Below are positions 1 to 8,218 of a stretch of 10,205 nucleotides of DNA, piece after piece. Under the pieces are notes generated by a model. The model was given only the letters and a program-made list of their open reading frames with translations. It did not search any database and was not told the origin of the DNA. Source of the DNA: Smittium culicis (Eukaryota > Kickxellomycota > Harpellomycetes > Harpellales > Legeriomycetaceae); contig LSSN01003006.1 of the NCBI GenBank assembly GCA_001970855.1, forward strand, positions 1-10,205. Direction: 5' to 3'. The translations under genes were made by a program, and so were the position numbers. Numbering within the stretch: position 1 is the first letter of the stretch; each line of letters starts with the position of its first letter.

Positions 1-1125
1 GGCTGTTGAAGCTGGAGAGTGGCTTCATTTGGCTTTTCAGATACTTGCAAGTTTTTCCAGAGTCTTTTTTAAACAGCTTGCAAATAGCATTAATTTTTTT
101 CTTGAGTGCATTTTTTTTGCTGTCAGATTTTATTTCCCTCTTAGACGCGTTGAAATAATTCAAATATTCATTTACACCTACAGTATTGTTCAAAAATCCT
201 TGGAATTTTGCTCGCCTCACTCTTTTGAGTTTTTAGTATTTTTAGTAAGAGTGACATCAAAGTGCGAGTTATTTTCAGCTGCGCAATTATTTTTATCGGT
301 TATTGATTTTACTGCAGTTTACATTTCTCTAACAATTCAATTGGTGCCTAAATAAAGATGCAATAGTGCGTAAAGTCTATTATTATAAATTATTTTTTCG
401 TCATTATTAGCTATTTTTTGAAGGCTTATCTTTTTTGTGGAATTTTTTTGTGCGCCAATTTTATGCATTTCCCACGATGGTGATGCTGGGAGATAGTCAG
501 ATAAGTCGATATTTATTATGGCTTGGCATCTGAATTTGTGCGAATCCTAATTGCGGTAGCAGATATGCTTAATAATTCTGCTAACTTTCTCTTTGGTATT
601 TCGGGCTCTTTAAGATGTGTATTGGGTCTCGTTCCAATCCTACTCCAATTTTATTTATTAAATTTATAGAAGCTTTTTCGTTTATATCAAAGCCTCCAGT
701 CATAATTATTCTGCAGTATTTTTTCTTTTTGCACTCTTTCTGGAGGAATTATCCAACTTCAGAAATTATTTTAATTTTTTTTATGGTGTTGTGTGGAGTG
801 TCGATATTAACAATTATAAACTCGATTTTTTCAGAGTTAATATTTTTTCCATACACTTTTGCCGCCATCCAGCTGGTGTTGTTTATGTATTCAGATATTT
901 TGAGGCCAGATTTATTGCGCACTCCAATGAGCAGCCCAGAGCCGTGTTTTGTGAGTTTCTTTTTAGATTCTACAGTGGTGTATTCTTGGAGGTAGCACCT
1001 GTGAGTTCTTTCAGACAGGTGCGTCTCCTGGATTGTAATAATAGTTGGTTTTGACAGATTAAAAGTAAATCAAGTTCTTTGATTTTATATTTTATTGGCT
1101 GTATATTGTATGTCACGAGCTTCAG
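1..1125 (-). pseudogene. Non-LTR (LINE-like) retrotransposon ORF2: APE-type endonuclease and linker, degraded
   Basis: Read on the minus strand, this is the endonuclease of a LINE-type ORF2, the enzyme that nicks target DNA to prime reverse transcription. An N-terminal stretch with YNIQ at 1099-1110 fits the first conserved Asn motif. After a one-base frameshift comes the diagnostic QETH at 1019-1030, then about 95 nearly uninterrupted codons. These include a VNIDTPHN segment, equivalent to the family's Y/T-x-P motif, and GGFDIN at about 680-697, equivalent to GGDFN with F and D swapped. A further frame shows SDYLP at about 487-501, where active enzymes have SDH. At 1-236 a clean, lysine-rich open frame corresponds to the linker leading to reverse transcriptase, which would lie beyond the left edge. 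In-frame stops near 753 and 583, several frame changes and altered catalytic motifs mean it is dead. The assignment to an APE-endonuclease LINE is firm; the clade is not determined. Confidence 0.8.
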
Positions 1126-1134
1126 AGTTTGAAA

Positions 1135-1434
1135 TTAAGTGGTTTTTTGCTCCCTGATGAGCATAGGATTAGTTATTGTTCGATTTTTCTTGAGCCTATT
1201 TTTTCGGATTATTATCCTCAAGGTTTTTTGTATCTTATTTATTTTGTTCATACTGAGGTGGATCTTATAGTTGTTTAAAGGCTGAATTTCATGATTCCAG
1301 TTTTTGTTTCTTTCGTGTATTTTTTTGATCAATAATTGGCGCTCTTTCAAGCCAGATAATTACATTATGTACGTATTGACTGTTCCAGACCTTAGTTCTT
1401 GGGCGTTAAAAATTAGATAATTTTCATTTTTTTG
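1135..1434 (-). pseudogene. Lysine/asparagine-rich reading frame preceding the LINE endonuclease
   Basis: A minus-strand frame runs from about 1434 to a stop at 1135, with one internal stop near 1360. It is rich in Lys, Asn, Ile and Arg. The endonuclease frame continues directly after the 1135 stop in the same phase, so this is probably the N-terminal extension of ORF2, or the spacer between ORF1 and ORF2, now broken. The longest piece, about 71 codons, begins at 1350. No domain is recognisable. Some of the apparent openness is due to A-rich composition on this strand, so coding status is uncertain. Confidence 0.35.
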
Positions 1435-1501
1435 TGTTTTATTCCATTTATATACTGTTTTTTTTTGGTTTTTTTATTAGTATTTTTGGTTTTTTTTTAA
1501 C

Positions 1502-2081
1502 TTAGTTAAAGTTATAGTTCAGGGCTATCCTTCGGTTTCCCTGGTATCTGATACCTGGATAAATCAGTAAGAGTGGGGGTCCGAATCGACTTGTATTGTA
1601 GGCCTCTAAAGCAATTTTATCGATGCTGTCCGTGCGGGAGTCGTCATATACCTTGTTGTACTCAGTATAATCTGAATTCTGTGTGTAATAGCCATCTTGG
1701 CTGAAGTTTGGCTCTATTTTGACTTCAACGTCTGAAGGGTCTATATCCATGTCAGAGCTATTTGCGATTTCGCTTTTGCCAGCGATGTCAACATCGATAA
1801 CACTAGACTCCATCGGAATGTTATTGTTTGAAATCGCAGAGGCGATAGCACAGTAAAGATATATTTTTAACCCCAGAGGCTGTGTGCTTTTTAACTTTGG
1901 GGTTTTCAGTAGGAAATGCTACTTTACGGTCAGTATCAGGCTGTGCTTTTTTTTTTTTAGCAGCTTCGATTTTAATCTTAGCATCAGCTACTAAAACAGG
2001 TTTATGCGTTATTTTTTGTGTGTCTAATTTATTAGCTATTGGTACAGCTAAATTTTCTTTGGCAAGAATTGGCTCGCTCAT
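1502..2081 (-). pseudogene. ORF1-like frame of the LINE element, split by a frameshift
   Basis: Two minus-strand frames adjoin. The first starts with ATG at 2081 and runs 86 codons. It is Lys/Ala-rich, with a KKKK run near residue 43. The second (1502-1813 counted from its own ATG) is open upstream of that ATG to near 1855, inside the end of the first frame. One indel near 1850 would therefore join them into an original protein of about 190 residues. The N-terminal half is basic, the middle is acidic and Ser/Asp-rich, and the last 20 residues are more hydrophobic. The position fits ORF1: it is followed by an A-rich spacer (minus strand, 1435-1500) and then the endonuclease ORF. I see no zinc knuckle or RRM, so ORF1 is inferred from order alone. 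A small host gene is the alternative. Confidence 0.4.
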
Positions 2082-2103
2082 CCCAGGAATTTAGTGGGGA
2101 AAG

Positions 2104-2226
2104 TTGTTTTTTTTTTTGATGAATTATTATGATTATTTTTTTTGGATTAAGTGTTTTTTTTTTATGAATTTTTATTTTATTTTTTTTTTGGATTAAGTGT
2201 TTTTTTTTGATGAATTTTTATTTTAT
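2104..2226. repeat. T-rich tandem repeat, period 45-46 bp, about 2.6 copies
   Basis: The motif GGATTAAGTG followed by a T run occurs at 2144 and again at 2190. The following ATGAATTTTTATTTTAT occurs at 2164 and 2210, and a diverged copy, ATGAATTATTAT, occurs at 2119. The offsets are 46, 46 and 45 bases. The block sits immediately upstream of the minus-strand ORF1-like start at 2081, where tandem monomers can form LINE 5' UTRs. That role is inferred from position only. Confidence 0.7.
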
Positions 2227-2693
2227 AAAAATTCTATTGGCTAAAATATATAGCGTGGAAAAATTATTTGCAGGGATTATCTCTGTAATTAGGTCTTTGC
2301 CGAATGATATCGGTCTCTGTTCATCAGTCGTGGTCTGTGATCAAGGTTAGATTAAATTAAGATTTATTACTTATGAAGTCGTTTTGAACACCCTGACAGT
2401 CTCAAAGTACGGCTTTAGGTTATTTCTGCCGATCAGTGGGATCGAATGCGTAGGATCGTGTGGTTTGGGTCATTGGGTATCACAAGAATAATTCACAGCA
2501 TCACGGCCCGTAAACTCAGCTGGTACTAGCAAACAGATATATTTACCTACGAGGTCAACCTCAGTGGTACGTCCACTTATACTGTAGTGACTTTAATCTT
2601 TAGCGCTTCTTGCAAAGGCTAAATTTCAAACAAACCAACTGTACTATTTGGCCAGAGGCGAAAGAAACTAACACCTTGATTATATGGTACCAT
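2218..2693 (-). pseudogene. Probable Ty3/gypsy-type retrotransposon aspartic protease relic
   Basis: This patch is visibly less AT-rich than its surroundings and codes best on the minus strand in two frames. The first runs from 2693 through a stop to a VTTV at about 2580-2591. A one-base shift continues it as SGRTTEVDLVGKY, giving a V-x-x-V-S-G flap-like motif. About 45 residues later, IPLIGRNNLKPY (from 2442) matches the I-L/I-G-R/D-x-x-L-K/R pattern that ends retropepsin domains. The frame stops at 2371. A third frame, 2218-2340 (40 codons, containing ISFGKDLITE), could be the linker towards reverse transcriptase. The catalytic D-T/S-G is not visible where expected; an NST lies in the right area. 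Two internal stops and frameshifts make it non-functional. Assignment rests on spacing and motif resemblance, so an unrelated relic is possible. Confidence 0.45.
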
Positions 2694-3693
2694 CCCTAAG
2701 AAAATAGCAAAAAACGCTTACAAAAGAAGCTTCTTTTTTTCTATTTGACACATGTATACAAGATATCTCAAGGCTTACTTATCCTACTTCGCTCAGCTGC
2801 CTATTTCAGATAAGGGGGATACTCTTTATATGCCCTGATGTTAGAAATTGAAAGGCCTACTCTTTACATAATTGATTATCTTTGACTGCGTAAGAAAAAA
2901 GTTTACTTTGTGAAAAGTGATCTTTCAATTATTGCAATCTTAATTCAAATCCTTCCGGAGTAGAGGGTGGGTTTGGTTTGGTTTAAGTGCATAAATATTG
3001 TTATATTTAAAAAAAAAAAAAAAAAAAAAAATTGTTATATTTAATAGTTTAAGTAGTATTAGACACTTAATTTTCTGAATCATCGATCTATTTTTGACTT
3101 CGATTACTCTTAATAATCTTAAAATTTTCAAGCGTTTTTATTGTCTAATTCCAGAAAATAAGCTTAGGGAAGGGAGATAGTTTTTTTAACAAAAAAACTA
3201 AAATTGCTCTATTATAGCTTTCTTCTGCTGAGAATAATCAGCGGATCTAAAATTATAGGTTAAGTGATGTAGTAGAGAATAGCTTTAATCATCAAAATTT
3301 AAAGGTCGCGTAAACCAGAAAATATTTGATATCTACACCTCCATCGCACAAATTATCAGTACTAATGCTGTTATTTAATCAGCGAGGGCATTTAAACAGT
3401 AGTTTATTTTTATAATATTTTCAGTAGTGAAAATAATTCTTTTTGTTTTTGTTTATTTAATAAGCAATCCAAAGATCAAAAGAATATGATTCAATATATT
3501 TTATCGGCATTAAAATAATTTCCCGAAAATTAATAATTCCCCCATAGAAAGAAATACAAGTAGAGTGAAATAATCTTAATAAAATTTATCAAAAATTTAT
3601 TTACTTATAAATAATACAAGGGTTGTTATAGTAAAAAAAAAAGAGAATTAAATTTAATATTTTATAAAAGATAATTTTAGAAAGTAATGATTT
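2694..3693. other. Intergenic stretch with a poly(A) insertion
   Basis: Between the protease relic and the stop codon of the minus-strand RING-H2 gene I find no convincing gene. The first 180 bases are slightly less AT-rich, with only short frames on either strand, and may be decayed element sequence. A GTTTGGTTTGGTTT triplet-like run lies near 2970. The poly(A) tract between direct repeats at 2997-3043 is listed separately. The rest is plain AT-rich sequence, including the 3' flank of the RING-H2 gene. Confidence 0.5.
2997..3043 (+). repeat. A(23) tract flanked by exact 13-bp direct repeats
   Basis: ATTGTTATATTTA occurs at 2997-3009 and again, identically, at 3031-3043. Between and overlapping them is an unbroken run of 23 A's (3009-3031). 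A target-site duplication of 12-13 bp around a poly(A) tail is the signature of target-primed retrotransposition. Here nothing but tail separates the repeats, so this would be a maximally 5'-truncated insertion. A slippage-generated poly(A) plus local duplication is the alternative. Confidence 0.6.
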
Positions 3694-4648
3694 TTAGTTT
3701 CTAAGATAGTAATTTTGTTGATTTTGAGTTGGATAAATTACATTTTGGTTTTCGATGCTTAAATCCATGTTGCAAAGTGGACAATTCTTTGAAACTGTTG
3801 TTAGCCAGTTCTCTAAGCATTTTTGGTGGTATTTATGTAGACATGGTATCAGTCTAAAATATTCACCTACTTGTATATCCCCAAAGCAAATTGAGCACTC
3901 AAATGAATTATGATAACCAGACTTGTAGCCTAAAAGGAAAAAAAACCGATTAATTAAAATTTATTGTATATGTTTAAATTAAAGCGTTTTTACAAATTTA
4001 GAAATATGCAGTTTAGATTCTAAGCAAAAAATATCCAAAATAATAAACAAATAAATATATGTTTTTTGAATATCTGACCTGTTTTATCGATATTTTTTTT
4101 GTCATTATAATTATTTGTATATGCGCTTTGCGGTTTGGATATTTCAGAGTTACTGAATTCAGGCCTTTTTTCGCCAACAATAGTTTCGGTCATTCGAATT
4201 AGTCTGAATTTAAAAACTTTATTTAGTGGCATTACAGGCTTCAAATTTGCGTTACGTGGTTCTTGCATAACAATAACTGTGTCATTTGGGTTCTGCCCAG
4301 TGACTACTATCGTGCTATTTCTTTGCGTTAGCCTTTTGTAAAATTTGTACCTGTATATCATAGCTTTTTTTTTCAATGCGGGGTTTAATAAAAGTGGTAT
4401 TATAATTGCGACTACAATTAAGCTTTATAAAAAATTATTAATGTGAAATATAATAAATAAAATTTCTTACATATAATACCTAGCGGTAATATCACAATAA
4501 TAAAGATAAATATTCCTAGAATAGCTAAAATCAAATTTAAATATTAGTTCTAAAGTTTAAATTGGATAAGACATATTTCGCGAGCTCAAAATACAAAAGA
4601 TAGAAAAAATTGATTATTATTTGATAACTAATACTTACGATCCCCCAT
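3694..4648 (-). CDS. Membrane-anchored RING-H2 finger protein, probable E3 ubiquitin ligase (four exons)
   Basis: Exons are read on the minus strand as 4639-4648, 4480-4524, 4079-4411 and 3694-3929, giving 207 residues. Introns are 114, 68 and 149 nt, all GT..AG. The first has a perfect GTAAGT donor and the others GTATTA and GTCAGA. Acceptors are TTTTAG, TTGTAG and TTTTAG. All exon joins are phase 1. After three residues comes a membrane segment at about 4-27, rich in Ile/Leu/Phe, then a basic patch (KKK at 32-34), so the RING should face the cytosol. The RING-H2 comprises C141, C144, C159, H161, H164, C167, C179 and C182, spaced C-x2-C-x14-C-x-H-x2-H-x2-C-x11-C-x2-C. WL after the sixth ligand is typical of E2-binding RINGs. 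The family transfers ubiquitin from an E2 to substrates, often at endomembranes. The very short N-terminus may mean an upstream exon was missed; a TTTTAG acceptor-like site lies just before the ATG. The RING exon is very secure; the 10-nt first exon is less so. Confidence 0.85.
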
Positions 4649-6471
4649 TATATTTCTAAAATTTATAAATGGATTTTTAAAAAAAGATTGGTATGCGGCT
4701 TAGTATTTTGTTTAAAATTATGAGGTATAACCCGACTATAATAAGAATGATAGATAATAATTTTGATTGTAGTAAAATTTGTTATTAATGCAGCTTTAAC
4801 TTGTTAGAATAAATTTTTATTTGATAAAATCTTGGGAGCTACTTAGCAATTTTTATATTATTTTTTAGCGAAACGTTACGATTTCTGAAAGCAGGGATTA
4901 TATAGTTTTAATTTAGTATACTCAGTCGATTAAAATTTTATTTATAGTAGTAATTTTTGTTATTAAAAATTCATATTTTGCAATCTTGTTTATATAAAAG
5001 ATTCAATTGATGACTGATAGACACTTACTTAATACAATCTTTATCTCGTCAAAATACGCGTGAAATGTTATCCAAAGTTTTTAAGAAATATTTATGTAAT
5101 GTTTATAAATTTCACCAATTTTTGAGCAGAGATAATTTGGGTTCTATTTTTATTGCTTGAACAATTAGGAAACAGTTCCCAGCGTTTAAAACATCTCTAA
5201 ACTTTGTTATTATAATTGTCCTAATATGTAGTTTCTGACCAATTTTGATAGGTTATGTATTTATCAAACGCTTTCACCATAATACAAATACCACAATAAA
5301 ATCCACTCAACAGTACTATTCAAATCAGTTGAATTATTAAACCAATTTTTTTTCATCTACACTAATAAGTGTATTAGATAGATATAAGTATATCTTAGTT
5401 AAAGTGTCGGAGGTGGGGATAAGCATAATAATCTAATAACTTTCCTTCATTTCTTTTAGGAGGCAATATTAAGGTCTTTAGAAACATAAAAAAGAATAAT
5501 AACAGAAACAAACAAACGATTTGATTAAAGGTACATAAAAAATTATTAGATTACTCGAATTTCTACGATAAAACGAGGCTTAGCTTTAATTCCTAAAAAA
5601 AATTTCTAGAAATAAATAACTGTAATAGTGTATTTTTTTTAAATGATATCCATTGTTGAACTAAAAACGAAACAATTTCAGATATTATTTTTTAAAAATG
5701 CTCTATTTATTAGATTTTTTCTTCATTTATTTTTTGGTATTCGGAAAAATGTATTTTTAGACGGACTAAATTTGTCTTAAGGAAACGCGCTCAGAAAAAT
5801 TATTTTGCATAGCTTAGTAAATAATTATGAGGTTATAGTAAAAAAAATCTTTTTTAGAGTTGTTCAAAATAACGATTATATCTTTGTTAATCAAAACTAA
5901 ACTTGAATTAAAATCAACTTTATTTTTTATAATCTTAAACCAGCTTGCCTCGAAAAAAAATTTTTTTTTTAATTACAAGTCAATACTGCTTTTGACTGTT
6001 TTTAAAATAGATCTATAAATTAAACTATTCAAGTATGATCCCAACATTATACTTTAAAAACATCTTTTGCACAAATAGTTTCATTTTATTTTCCCAATAT
6101 TTTCAATGTATAAATCTTTAATTGCATCATTTTTTTATATCACTTAAGATTAAATCATCTGACTTTTAGTATAAGTAAGATATTGGGGTAGATTATATTT
6201 TTTTATATTTCACGGTAATTAATAAGCAAGTGATTTCTTTGCGCTAATCTTAATCTATTCATCCAATAATAACTCTATCACATAAAAGCAGTTTCGATAT
6301 TATTCGACAAAAGCAGATAAGATCTTTTGAATTAAAAAAAGACCAAAAGTTTGACAACCAACGAAGTGATGTTTTACAATATTCTAGATAATTACCTTGT
6401 AATATATTTAATATTGAACATACATCAGCTGATAATTACACACCAAAAAATATTGGTAATCTTTTTATATT
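4649..6471. other. AT-rich intergenic region upstream of the minus-strand RING-H2 gene
   Basis: About 1.8 kb with no open frame of convincing length on either strand. The part next to 4648 should hold the promoter and 5' UTR of the minus-strand gene, but no clear TATA box or motif stands out from the AT background. Two isolated splice-like signals occur: a minus-strand GTAAGT near 5027, and a plus-strand CTAATAAC...TTTTAG acceptor-like run ending near 5459. Neither links to coding sequence. I see nothing else supportable. Confidence 0.5.
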
Positions 6472-6668
6472 TTAACCCTTTCCCATCCAACAATCTTTAA
6501 AAAATCGAATTAATTAATTCGTTTATGATTTATAAGCAAATTTATTATTTGTTTTAAATTAATAATGAACCAATAGTTATTAAGATTTTGTAATTAAAGA
6601 ATTTTAATCGAGCATAGTTGGTTATATTTTGTAGGTCAAAAATAGTCTACAGCAACTGAAAGGGTTAA
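6472..6668. mobile_element. piggyBac-like MITE with TTAA target duplication
   Basis: The element is 189 bp (6476-6664), bounded by TTAA at 6472-6475 and 6665-6668. The ends are CCCTTTC and GAAAGGG, a 7-bp perfect terminal inverted repeat. TTAA duplication plus CCC-T/A-type termini is the hallmark of the piggyBac superfamily. It has no coding capacity, so it would need a transposase in trans. The right end, read inward, shares about three quarters of its first 35 bases with the terminus at 10152, supporting one family. A 16-bp perfect palindrome (CGAATTAATTAATTCG, 6506-6521) lies inside the left half. The two ends resemble each other only over the terminal 7 bases after the TTAA. Confidence 0.7.
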
Positions 6669-6954
6669 GGCACATCAGAATTCGTTATATACTACTATAA
6701 ACACTAATTGTACTTACAGAGTTTACCTCCTACGTCACATATGAAAATATATACAAAATAAACTGAACTTGAGAAATTAGTACATTTAATTTGGACGCAT
6801 TTTACATAGTTATTCATTAAAGTTCTATTATTATTTTTAATAAAATATTTATAATAAAGGTTAATAAAAGATGAAACCTTTCTTTTAGTTTAGAATTTAT
6901 ATACGATAAATAAAAGAACTTACACCAAGTGACTCAAAATTCGACTTTTCTCTC
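6669..6954. other. AT-rich intergenic spacer
   Basis: No gene or repeat is recognisable between the MITE and the LTR-like segment. A possible tRNA-primer-like TGGTGTAAGTTC on the minus strand at about 6919-6930 is discussed with the LTR-like feature. Confidence 0.4.
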
Positions 6955-7068
6955 TGTTGCGACTATCGAGTTGAGACGGGTTATGGAATATAAACACTAT
7001 CTACATCTCAACAAATTACAGCTATCTATCATTTTTCGTTAGCCATGTGACATCACACATCTCTAACA
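6955..7068 (-). mobile_element. Possible solo or truncated LTR
   Basis: On the minus strand the segment begins TGTTAGAGATGTG and ends CGCAACA, giving the TGTT...AACA inverted ends usual for LTRs. It is less AT-rich than its flanks. It contains a near-palindrome, ATGTGACATCACACAT (7045-7060), and a TATA-like stretch near 6985-6994. It lies about 160 bp downstream, in sense, of the gypsy reverse transcriptase relic at 7231-7510, so it could be that element's 3' LTR after a large internal deletion. No matching 5-bp target duplication is visible around these ends. Alternatively the LTR extends to a CA near 6932, followed by a TGG-initial primer-site-like motif. No second copy exists in the window to confirm boundaries. 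Confidence 0.35.
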
Positions 7069-7230
7069 ATGCAATTTAAAAAGCCCAACTTTTATCTCCT
7101 CATCACAAAGATTGGCTCTTATTTTTTTTCTCGGAATTTTATTGGTACGATGACAATAAAAGAAATTATTCAGTAAAGTATAGTAAAAAGATAGTTAAGT
7201 TGGTGCAAGCCATAAAAAAACTAAAATTCT

Positions 7231-7510
7231 AATACAATAAATTCCTCTGCTGATCTACAGGCTGCGTACCAAAAGGGAAATGATATCAATCTACCAACCG
7301 AAAGATTCACCCTGGTACTGCTTCAAGCAAACTGGATGGCTGAAGTTACAAGCAGTCATGGAATTAAGCTCGTTCCAACAAAATTGAATTCACTGAGATC
7401 ATTGAGCTCCTAGTCAGAGCCTACATCTAACAGGATAAGACTGGCATTTAGTTCAATACTTTGGGCTTGGTCTGTAAGTCCTTTTCTTTTGTTCAGGTAT
7501 CTTGTAATCA
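7231..7510 (-). pseudogene. Ty3/gypsy-type reverse transcriptase fragment, heavily decayed
   Basis: This is a GC-richer island. On the minus strand, short motifs typical of the reverse transcriptase fingers and palm appear in the correct order, each separated by small frame changes. They are KKRTYR (7471-7488), then LNA (7443-7451), an ELNDL segment, VTSAIQ (7332-7349), a VGR just before FPFG (7268-7279), and SAEEFI (7236-7253). In intact gypsy enzymes the same order reads KK-x-TYR, Y-x-x-LN, E-L-L-D-x-L, L-D-x-T/S-S-A-x-x-Q, G-R-Y-x-F-x-x-PFG and S-A-P-E-E-F. Several stops interrupt it, and the YxDD catalytic box is not visible downstream. It transposed by RNA copying when intact and is now inert. 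The plus strand also has a 50-codon open frame here and a GTAAGT, but no recognisable protein. Confidence 0.55.
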
Positions 7511-8218
7511 AATAAAAAAATTAAATAGTAGAAAATATTCTACTTGCATCAATTTAATTTATTACGAATATATTTTTAATTCTATAGCCATTTATTAAAC
7601 AAAGCTTTTTACATAATTTGGGCTAATAATAACAGCCATTGAAAACACAAGCTCTATACTCTCTACAATATTTTTAGCCTATCCTGTGAATGAATAGACA
7701 CGTTTCATAAGCAATAAATTTAAATAACCCTAAGCCTTCACGAGTTTAGCAATGGATTTATAGAGCTTCTCTAGATTTACTCATATGACAATCTCAAATA
7801 AATAACAGACTTGTTTTAACTGGAATGATTTATGTTGTAAATAAATTGCTTTTTATGGATTTTTTTTTTGGTTAACAAAAAAAATCGCCTGTTATGCCAA
7901 AAATCTTTGAATTAATACCCAAATATTTTTATAGATCATTGTTATCTATAATCTACCAGCTTTTATTTAAATATAAATAATATTATATTACAATTGTATT
8001 ATGATTTTATTAATGGTTCTACGATGCAGATAGTACCAATATAATTTTTTTTTGAAAGCTCAATGATTAAATTTAGTATATATACTTAACTTTTTTTCTC
8101 ATTCTATCCGCTATACGCGATTTAGATCACCGATGAAAATATTGTGGCTTTGTATTTCTTGTAATAATTATCACTATTTATATTGTCAGATACATTTAAA
8201 TCTTTAAATAAAAGATAA
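7511..8218. other. AT-rich intergenic region upstream of the plus-strand RING-H2 gene
   Basis: About 700 bases without a convincing gene. A minus-strand frame at about 7613-7800 has only three stops and some hydrophobic stretches and may be decayed coding DNA, possibly from the adjacent gypsy element, but it matches nothing I recognise. The promoter of the gene at 8219 should lie at the right end. TATATA at about 8079-8084 and an A-rich leader directly before the ATG are the only candidate elements, and both are weak in this base composition. Confidence 0.4.

Noticed and set aside
29..1054. Plus-strand open frames of 87-126 codons at 29-355, 615-995 and 791-1054
   Set aside because: They are Phe/Ile/Ser-rich complements of the minus-strand LINE endonuclease region, which carries recognisable motifs; the plus-strand translations match no family.
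1882..2094. Plus-strand frame of 70 codons with a hydrophobic stretch
   Set aside because: It is antisense to the Lys/Ala-rich ORF1-like frame, and its hydrophobicity is the complement of lysine codons.
2270..2700. Possible structured RNA gene (rRNA, RNase P or snRNA), suggested by the higher GC content
   Set aside because: No conserved core of these RNAs could be found, while the minus strand shows protease-like coding motifs.
2940..3131. Minus-strand frame with a polyphenylalanine run
   Set aside because: The run is just the poly(A) tract read in reverse; there is no other coding signal.
3180..3198. GTTTTTTTAACAAAAAAAC hairpin, with a similar T/A hairpin near 7860
   Set aside because: Short homopolymer inverted repeats are expected by chance in DNA this AT-rich.
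4135..4341. Plus-strand 68-codon frame
   Set aside because: It is a shadow of exon 3 of the minus-strand RING-H2 gene.
5027..5100. Minus-strand 17-codon open stretch ending at a GTAAGT donor-like site, a possible upstream exon of the RING-H2 gene
   Set aside because: It lacks an ATG, is preceded by a stop, and nothing ties it to the exon at 4648.
5400..5535. Plus-strand CTAATAAC...TTTTAG acceptor followed by a possible donor near 5531
   Set aside because: All three frames of the intervening exon-like piece contain stops or lack partners.
7613..7800. Minus-strand frame with few stops and hydrophobic segments
   Set aside because: Three stops and no recognisable motif; it is too weak to call beyond possible decayed coding DNA.
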